Shown here piece by piece: positions 58,465-64,000 of a DNA stretch of 64,000 nucleotides (positions are counted from its first letter, which is position 1; each line of letters begins with the position of its first letter). The DNA is taken from contig CALWAL010000003.1 of assembly GCA_944373145.1 (NCBI GenBank), positions 62,001 to 126,000 on the forward strand. Direction: 5' to 3'. The position numbers and the translations under genes are program-made. A model generated the notes under the pieces. The model had not been told where the DNA came from. It made no database searches and saw only the letters and a list, made by a program, of their open reading frames with translations. The DNA is from an uncultured Bacilli bacterium. Its GTDB lineage: Bacteria; Bacillota_I; Bacilli_A; RF39; UBA660.

Positions 58465-60204
58465 ATGTGCGATAAATTTCGTAATGTTTATTGTGGCAAT
58501 GTTTCAGAAAACGATATCGGTACGGCTGTTAAAATAGCTGGTTGGGTAGAAAATATTCGTGATCATGGCGGGGTAATTTTTGTTGACATTCGTGATGAAG
58601 AAGGAACTGTCCAATTAGTAAGTAATGATGATCATATTTTTGATCATCTAACGAGGGAATCAGCTGTTACTGTATCTGGCATTGTTCGAAAAAGAGATGA
58701 AGATGATTATAATCCAAGATTGAAAACTGGAACAATTGAAATATTAGTTGAAAAAATAGAAGTTTTAGGTCGTGCACCAAACGAGTTGCCATTTGAAATT
58801 ATGAGTTCAACAAGTGTAGCAGAGGATATTCGGTTAAAGTATAGATATTTGGATTTACGTAATGAAAAAGTTCATCATAATATTAAATTTCGTAGTGAAG
58901 TTTTAAAGTATATTCGTAATAAAATGGATGCTTTAGGTTTTACAGAAGTACAAACACCGATTATTACAGCATCTTCCCCGGAAGGTGCTCGTGATTTCCT
59001 AATTCCATCTCGAAAATTCAAAGGTAAATTTTATGCTTTGCCACAAGCTCCACAAATTTTTAAAGAATTATTAATGGTAAGCGGTTTTGATAAATATTAT
59101 CAAATAGCGCCTTGTTTTAGGGATGAAGATTGTCGGAGTGATCGTACTTTAGAATTTTACCAATTGGATTTTGAGATGGCTTTTGTTGATGAGGAAGATG
59201 TATATCAAATTGGTGAAGAAATTTTTTATGATATTTTTAAAAACTTTAGTAAAAGAGAAGTATCACCGCGTCCATTTCGTAGAATACCATATCGCGAAGC
59301 GATGCTTAAATATGGCACAGACAAACCAGATTTAAGAAATCCATTGGAGATTATTGATGTTAGTGCCATATTTAAAGAAAGTACATTTAAACCATTTAGG
59401 GGCGCTGTAGTTAGAGGAATTGTAGTCGATGATTTAGCGTCTATGTCTAATAGTTGGTTCAATGAAGTAGTTGAGTATGCTAAAACGATAGGTATGCCAG
59501 GAATTGGGTATTTAACGTTGGAACAAGACGGAACTTTTAAAGGACCAATTGATAAATTTTTAACTAAAGAAGATCGTGAAAATTTAATCTCTGCAGCTCA
59601 TTTAAAATCAGGTAGTGTTATCTTTTTTATCGCTGATCGTAATGAAAAAGTTGCAGCAAAACAAGCTGGTATGATTAGAACAGAATTGGGAAGAAAATTG
59701 AATTTAATTAACCCTAATAAATATGAATTTTGTATTATTAACGATTTCCCAATGTTTGAATATGATGAGACTACAAAAAAATATGAGTTTTGTCATAACC
59801 CATTTAGCATGCCTCATGGAGGACTTAAAGGGTTAGAAAAAGACATTGAACAAATTTTAGCGCATCAATATGATTTTGTATGTAACGGTCATGAAATGGC
59901 GAGCGGTGCAGTTCGTAATCACGATATAAAATGCTTGGAAAAAGCTTTTGAAATGGTTGGCTATGATAAAAGTATTTTAGAAACTAAATTTCGCTCTTTA
60001 TATAATGCTTTTCAATATGGGGCTCCACCACATGCTGGTATGGCTCCAGGGATTGATAGAATTTTAATGCTACTGCTTGACGAAGTGAACTTAAGAGAAG
60101 TTCAAGCTTTCCCAATGAGTGTTAGTGGTCAAGATATGATGATGGGGTGCCCGTCAGAGGTATCGGAAGAACAGTTGCGAGAATTGCATATTAAAATAAG
60201 GTAA
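58465..60204 (+). CDS. aspS: Aspartyl-tRNA synthetase
   Basis: 579-residue bacterial-type class IIb synthetase. N-terminal OB-fold (GWVENIRDHGGVIFVDIRD in parts), motif 2 PCFRDEDCRSDR, the bacterial GAD insertion domain (~280-420), and motif 3 APPHAGMAPGIDRILMLL. Since AsnRS is encoded just before, this enzyme may be the discriminating type, but the usual marker residues cannot be judged safely by eye. Start ATG 58465 with AGGGGTGAT; the TTG at 58456 is inside that RBS. Last gene of the T-box operon; terminator at 60206. Confidence 0.95.
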   Translation: MCDKFRNVYCGNVSENDIGTAVKIAGWVENIRDHGGVIFVDIRDEEGTVQLVSNDDHIFDHLTRESAVTVSGIVRKRDEDDYNPRLKTGTIEILVEKIEVLGRAPNELPFEIMSSTSVAEDIRLKYRYLDLRNEKVHHNIKFRSEVLKYIRNKMDALGFTEVQTPIITASSPEGARDFLIPSRKFKGKFYALPQAPQIFKELLMVSGFDKYYQIAPCFRDEDCRSDRTLEFYQLDFEMAFVDEEDVYQIGEEIFYDIFKNFSKREVSPRPFRRIPYREAMLKYGTDKPDLRNPLEIIDVSAIFKESTFKPFRGAVVRGIVVDDLASMSNSWFNEVVEYAKTIGMPGIGYLTLEQDGTFKGPIDKFLTKEDRENLISAAHLKSGSVIFFIADRNEKVAAKQAGMIRTELGRKLNLINPNKYEFCIINDFPMFEYDETTKKYEFCHNPFSMPHGGLKGLEKDIEQILAHQYDFVCNGHEMASGAVRNHDIKCLEKAFEMVGYDKSILETKFRSLYNAFQYGAPPHAGMAPGIDRILMLLLDEVNLREVQAFPMSVSGQDMMMGCPSEVSEEQLRELHIKIR

Positions 60205-60205
60205 T

Positions 60206-60241
60206 AAAAAAAGGAATATAAAATTATAACTCCTTTTTTTA
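60206..60241. terminator. Bidirectional terminator between aspS and glmS
   Basis: 10-bp stem AAAAAAAGGA / TCCTTTTTTT with a 15-base AT loop, between convergent genes. Confidence 0.75.
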
Positions 60242-62041
60242 TTCTACGGTTACTGATTTAGCCAAATTTCTTGGTTTATCAATATCGCAACCTTTTAATT
60301 TTGCTACTTCGTATGCTAATAACTGAAGTGGAATAATTGTTAACATAGGTTGAATAAACGGATCAATTTTAGGAATGACAATATTGTCATCACAGTATTG
60401 ATCATGCTCTTCATAATTAGAAACTAATATAACATAAGCACCTCGAGCTTTTGTTTCCTTAATGTTACTGATTGTTTTATTTTTTATTTCATCATCTGTA
60501 ATAATTGCGATTATAGGCGTTTTATCTTCAACTAAAGAAATAGTTCCATGCTTTAGTTCACCGGCGGCATATGCAACACTATTGATGTAAGAAATTTCTT
60601 TTAATTTTAATGATCCTTCCATGCTCATAGCATAATCAATTTTTCGCCCTAAATAGAAAATGTCTTCACGTTGATATATTTTTAAAGCAATATCATGATA
60701 TTGTTTATTATTAATTAATGATGTCATCATATTTGGTAAATTTTTAATTTCTTTAACTATTGTTTCAAAACGTTTTTTATCTATTTGTTGGTGAATACAA
60801 GCTAATTTAATAGCAATTAAGCTTAAGATGGATAGCTGAGCTGTATAAGCTTTGGTTGTGGCTACTGCTATTTCACAACCGGCTTTAATATATAAGGTGC
60901 AATCAGCTTCTCTAGCGATACTAGAACCGACAACATTAACAATTGCTAAAGTGTCGATGTGATCATCTTTAGCTTTACGCAAAGAAGCTAATGTATCAGC
61001 TGTTTCACCGGATTGTGATATGACAATAACTAAAGTTTTATCATTATAAAATACTCGTTTATAGCGATATTCGGAGGCTATTTCACACATAACTGGTAAA
61101 CCAGCTATTTCCTCAATTAAAGTTTTGGCAACAAGACCAGTATGATAAGCGGAGCCACACGCAACAATATGTATATTTTGATATTTGTTTAAGTTCGGTA
61201 AATTTTTTTTTAATGATTCTAAACTTCCATCAAAATAAAAATTAATAGTATCTAAAATAACTTTAGGCTGTTCATTAATTTCTTTTAACATAAAGTGATC
61301 ATATCCGTTTTTTTTGCCAGATTCTATATTCCCTTCAAAAATCATTTTTTCGTGTTCTATCTTCTCTAAATCATTGTTATAAAAAGTTAAATTATCCTCA
61401 GTAAGATTCACTATATCTCCATCTTCTAAAAGATAATATTCATTAGTGTATTTTAAAATTGCTGGAACATCAGAAGCAATGAATTTTTCGCCATCTTTTA
61501 CAGCTACAATTAGAGGGCTTGCTTTTCTAATTGCATATAAGCTATTATCGTTGTCTACGATAATACCTAAAGCATAACTGCCGTGTAATTTATGACTAGC
61601 CGTTTGAATGGCTTTTAAAATGTTTTTTTCTTTCTGATATAAGTAATCGATTAAAGCACAAGCTATTTCTGTATCAGTTTGTGATTTAAATTGATAACCT
61701 TTATTTTCTAATTTTTGCTTTAATTCTATATAATTTTCAATAATGCCATTATGAACAATTGTTACCTGACCACATTTATGCGGATGAGCATTAATTTCAT
61801 TAGCTTCGCCATGAGTTGCCCAACGGGTATGACCGATGGCTAATTTTGATTTGATTTTAAAATCTAATTGTTTTTTTAATTGATCAATGCGTCCTTTCTT
61901 TTTTATTATATCAATATGGTTGTTATTTAAATAAGCGATACCAGCGGAATCATATCCACGGTATTCTAAAGCTTCTAAACCCGAAATAATCGTTTCTAAA
62001 GCTTTTTGTTCTTTCCCGATATATCCTACTATACCACACAT
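60239..62041 (-). CDS. glmS: Glutamine--fructose-6-phosphate aminotransferase (isomerizing)
   Basis: 600-residue enzyme making glucosamine-6-phosphate, the entry to amino sugars for peptidoglycan. N-terminal class II glutaminase with nucleophile Cys2 (MCGIVGYIG) and RGYDSAGIA, GHTRWATHG; two SIS domains with ACGSAYHTG, ISQSGETADTLASLR, and the final KPRNLAKSVTVE, the canonical C-terminus. RBS AAAGGATG. Controlled by the glmS ribozyme in its leader: high GlcN6P leads to mRNA self-cleavage and decay. Confidence 0.96.
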   Translation of the reverse strand: MCGIVGYIGKEQKALETIISGLEALEYRGYDSAGIAYLNNNHIDIIKKKGRIDQLKKQLDFKIKSKLAIGHTRWATHGEANEINAHPHKCGQVTIVHNGIIENYIELKQKLENKGYQFKSQTDTEIACALIDYLYQKEKNILKAIQTASHKLHGSYALGIIVDNDNSLYAIRKASPLIVAVKDGEKFIASDVPAILKYTNEYYLLEDGDIVNLTEDNLTFYNNDLEKIEHEKMIFEGNIESGKKNGYDHFMLKEINEQPKVILDTINFYFDGSLESLKKNLPNLNKYQNIHIVACGSAYHTGLVAKTLIEEIAGLPVMCEIASEYRYKRVFYNDKTLVIVISQSGETADTLASLRKAKDDHIDTLAIVNVVGSSIAREADCTLYIKAGCEIAVATTKAYTAQLSILSLIAIKLACIHQQIDKKRFETIVKEIKNLPNMMTSLINNKQYHDIALKIYQREDIFYLGRKIDYAMSMEGSLKLKEISYINSVAYAAGELKHGTISLVEDKTPIIAIITDDEIKNKTISNIKETKARGAYVILVSNYEEHDQYCDDNIVIPKIDPFIQPMLTIIPLQLLAYEVAKLKGCDIDKPRNLAKSVTVE

Positions 62042-62062
62042 AAAATCATCCTTTCAGTATTT

Positions 62063-62190
62063 CTCTATTATTTGTTACAAGATTAATTTTGCTTTTTAAA
62101 ATAGAGATAACGAATTACCATCCGTAACAGCATCCGCCGAATTTTTCGATAACTGTTAACCTCGTCAACCCATAGGCCCTGGCGCTTAGA
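62063..62190 (-). promoter_or_regulatory. glmS ribozyme (GlcN6P riboswitch)
   Basis: On the minus strand the leader reads AAGCGCCAGGGCC, then GGGTTGACGAGG, TATCGA, TTCGGCGGATGC: the conserved core of the glmS self-cleaving ribozyme. Cleavage is expected between A (62186) and G (62185). An outer stem CTCTATT/AATAGAG (62106-62100 with 62069-62063) matches P4. It uses GlcN6P as cofactor. Confidence 0.93.
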
Positions 62191-62226
62191 AAATATACTC
62201 CTTTCTTTATTATTTTCTATACTAAT

Positions 62227-62255
62227 ATTATACACAACTTAAAATCATTATACAA
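62227..62255 (-). promoter_or_regulatory. Promoter of glmS
   Basis: Minus strand TTGTAT (62255-62250), 17 bases, TATAAT (62232-62227). Confidence 0.65.
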
Positions 62256-62303
62256 ATAAAGGAAATAATAAATAAATAGAAATAATATAAGTAAGGAGGT
62301 ATT

Positions 62304-62933
62304 ATGAAAAATAATCGTAAATTCGTTTTATTTATATTATTAGTCATTATTTTGGGCCTTTTTTATTTAGTAAGTTTTATTTTAAACGATGGTGAAAATG
62401 TAGTAGCTAGAGAAGAAATAATTAGAACTACTGCGTTAAAAGAGGAAGAATTTGTTAAAGTTGATATTAAGGGAGCAGTAAAAAAACCAGGTGTCTATGA
62501 AGTTAATAATGGTATGAGAGTGATTGACGTTATTGAAAAAGCTGGTGGTCTTAGCAAAAGTGCTAATACTGAATACATCAATTTAGCTAAAACGGTTACG
62601 GATGAAATGACAATTTGGATTTATACTGATAAAGAAATCGAAAAATTTGAGGAAAGTAATATTAAATATGAATATATAGAAAAAGATTGCAATTGTCCAA
62701 GTGTTGAAAATAGCGCGTGTATTGATAGTGGTACTAGTGATAATACAAAAATAAATATTAATACCGCTACACTAGAAGAATTAATGACATTGAGTGGTAT
62801 AGGAGAGGCTAAAGCTAAAGATATTATAGAATATCGTGAAAAGACGCCTTTTTCTAGTATTGAAGAATTAAAAAATGTTAGCGGTATAGGCGATAGTTCT
62901 TTTGAAAAAATTAAAAACAATATTACAATCTAA
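62304..62933 (+). CDS. comEA: Competence DNA-binding protein ComEA
   Basis: 209-residue membrane-anchored DNA receptor. N-terminal span (~7-27), SLBB domain (~52-110: VDIKGAVKKPGVYEV, VIEKAGGLSK), a linker with CNCPSVENSAC (three Cys), and a C-terminal helix-hairpin-helix pair (ININTATLEELMTLSGIG, FSSIEELKNVSGIGD). It binds incoming dsDNA outside the membrane and hands it to the ComEC channel, whose gene overlaps its end. RBS TAAGGAGG. Confidence 0.93.
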   Translation: MKNNRKFVLFILLVIILGLFYLVSFILNDGENVVAREEIIRTTALKEEEFVKVDIKGAVKKPGVYEVNNGMRVIDVIEKAGGLSKSANTEYINLAKTVTDEMTIWIYTDKEIEKFEESNIKYEYIEKDCNCPSVENSACIDSGTSDNTKININTATLEELMTLSGIGEAKAKDIIEYREKTPFSSIEELKNVSGIGDSSFEKIKNNITI

Positions 62934-64000
62934 GCTTTTTTTAGCTTTGTGCTGTTTTATAATTATCGTTTATGTAGGAATAAGAATTACTAAGCTTCCT
63001 TTTGAAAAAAGATATTTAGGTGCTAATAAAATGATAACTGGAGTAATTAGTAATTTTGATGATGGTGGAATAATTGTTGGAAATTATTTGATTTTTGCTG
63101 ATATAACTTCTTTTAAACTAGGAATGACAGTAAGATGCACCGGAGAAGTTAGTTTACCAAGTTCTAATACTAATTTTAATTTATTTAATTATCAAAATTA
63201 TTTAGCTAGTAAATCAATCTATTATATTTTAGATGGTAAATGTCAAATAATAAATGGACAGTCTAATTTATTATATATTTTAAAAAACAATTTGTTAGAT
63301 TACTTTAATAGAATGAAAAGCAAGGCATATCTTAAAACTTTTATTTTCGGAATTACGGATGATATTGAATCAGAGGTAAACGAAAATTATCGTTTTAATG
63401 GTATCAATCATTTGTTTTCTATTTCGGGAATGCATCTTGCTTTTATTCTTAGTTTTTTAACTTTTATAAAAAATAAATTTATTATATCATTAATTTTATT
63501 AATTTATCTATACTTATTAGATTTTCCAGCTTCTATGACTAGAGCAGTTTTATTTTTTATTGTTTTAAATATTAATAGAATAACTGAATTTAATTTAAAC
63601 TCTAAACATTTATTTTTATATTTTACCATGGTGATGTTATTAATAAATCCTTATAATATTTATAATATTGGTTTTGTTTATAGCTATATAATTTCTTTTT
63701 TTCTAATTTTTTTAAAAGATAAATTAAATACTAAAAATTATATACTAAATCTTTTAAAAATTTCAGTCATTGCTTTTATAGTTTCTATTCCTATTAATAT
63801 TCAAAATAATTTTTATCTTAATTTTATAACACCTTTTTTAAATGTTTTATTTGTCCCAATGATAACCTTTTTACTTTTTCCATTATCTTTTATTACGGCA
63901 ATTTTTCCTTTTTTTGACGGTGGTTATTATTTACTATGCTCATTAGTGGAAAATATTTCTAATTTTATAGCTTTAAATGTTAAATTTATTTTACCATTCC
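62902..64000 (+). CDS. comEC: Competence channel protein ComEC, N-terminal part (runs off window)
   Basis: Open frame to the window end (366 codons seen). The proposed start is TTG 62902 inside comEA (32-base overlap; weak AGGCGAT upstream), giving KKLKTILQSKLFLALCC, i.e. a membrane start. Then an OB-like DUF4131 region (~60-130) and the Competence domain with NHLFSISGMHLAFIL, the family signature, and LLDFPASMTRAVLFF. Many further spans follow. ComEC forms the channel for single-stranded DNA entry. With the Tad-type pilus and comEA it suggests natural transformation ability. Confidence 0.9.
   Translation, partial: MKKLKTILQSKLFLALCCFIIIVYVGIRITKLPFEKRYLGANKMITGVISNFDDGGIIVGNYLIFADITSFKLGMTVRCTGEVSLPSSNTNFNLFNYQNYLASKSIYYILDGKCQIINGQSNLLYILKNNLLDYFNRMKSKAYLKTFIFGITDDIESEVNENYRFNGINHLFSISGMHLAFILSFLTFIKNKFIISLILLIYLYLLDFPASMTRAVLFFIVLNINRITEFNLNSKHLFLYFTMVMLLINPYNIYNIGFVYSYIISFFLIFLKDKLNTKNYILNLLKISVIAFIVSIPINIQNNFYLNFITPFLNVLFVPMITFLLFPLSFITAIFPFFDGGYYLLCSLVENISNFIALNVKFILPF

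Noticed and set aside
62621-62920. Minus-strand 99-residue frame opposite comEA
   Set aside because: comEA has clear domains; the antisense frame has no RBS or family likeness.
1-64000. Mollicutes genetic code (TGA as Trp)
   Set aside because: TGA ends the cpaF, rsmE, ireB and rhodanese genes in proper operon context, and conserved Trp are TGG.

Overview
The window is AT-rich (roughly 30% GC by eye), uses the standard bacterial code (TGG for Trp, TGA as a stop, for example at the end of the cpaF-like gene), and has strong Shine-Dalgarno sites and many intrinsic terminators. Gene content and order (rnhC divergent to cvpA; rsmE..mtaB; ireB-ruvX-yrzB-mltG-yrrM; comEA-comEC; glmS behind a glmS ribozyme) point to a low-GC Gram-positive of the Bacilli/Erysipelotrichia/RF39 type. 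It has a peptidoglycan wall, a Tad-type pilus and fermentative metabolism (AdhE). No rRNA, prophage or CRISPR array is seen. There are seven tRNA genes, one IS110-family element and a small patch of decayed genes.

Layout. 1-1.9 kb: 3' part of a hybrid histidine kinase. 1.9-7.6 kb: DUF192 gene divergent from a Tad pilus locus (pilin, two TadE-like pseudopilins, TadZ-like, CpaF, TadB-like fused to an Ig-like domain, TadC), followed in the same direction by murC. 8.9-18.4 kb: membrane and envelope proteins, a GT81-like glycosyltransferase, a GT4, RNase HIII, CvpA, RsmE, an acidic membrane protein, MtaB and an AraC-type HTH protein. 18.4-22.8 kb: a membrane protein plus HAD phosphatase pair, two tRNA-Thr genes, two pseudogenes, and on the minus strand a hidden 49-residue metallothionein-like gene. 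22.9-30 kb: a large unknown cytoplasmic protein, envelope thioredoxins, papain-like and DUF2974 hydrolases, tRNA-Gln, tRNA-Met, a VanZ-like gene broken by one base, a membrane XRE regulator and CsaA. 30-40.8 kb: metabolic and envelope genes (M32 peptidase, lipid kinase, SDR, AdhE, rhodanese lipoprotein, DUF362, secreted BsaA-like protein, tRNA-Glu, NagZ). 41-42.4 kb: IS110-family element. 42.5-53.3 kb: MntP, small proteins, the MurL-MurD2 pair, ireB-ruvX-yrzB, MltG, TrmR-like methyltransferase, a degenerate RNase J and a TPR protein. 53.3-60.2 kb: an Asn T-box leader, two tRNA-Asn genes, then gatCAB-asnS-aspS. 60.2-64 kb: glmS with its ribozyme, comEA and the start of comEC.

The most unusual unit is at 53.35-60.2 kb. 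A consensus promoter drives a T-box leader whose specifier (AAC) and acceptor-pairing bases (TGGC) both fit tRNA-Asn. The first genes behind it are two tRNA-Asn genes, ended by a strong terminator, and only then come gatCAB, asnS and aspS. So the T-box precedes, in cis, the genes for its own ligand. Five of the seven tRNAs in the window, including both tRNA-Asn, carry C instead of the near-universal U at T-loop position 55. Other points of interest are D-Glu supply by MurD2+MurL, the catalytically degraded RNase J, the TadB/Ig fusion without a signal peptide, and the minus-strand Cys-rich small gene.
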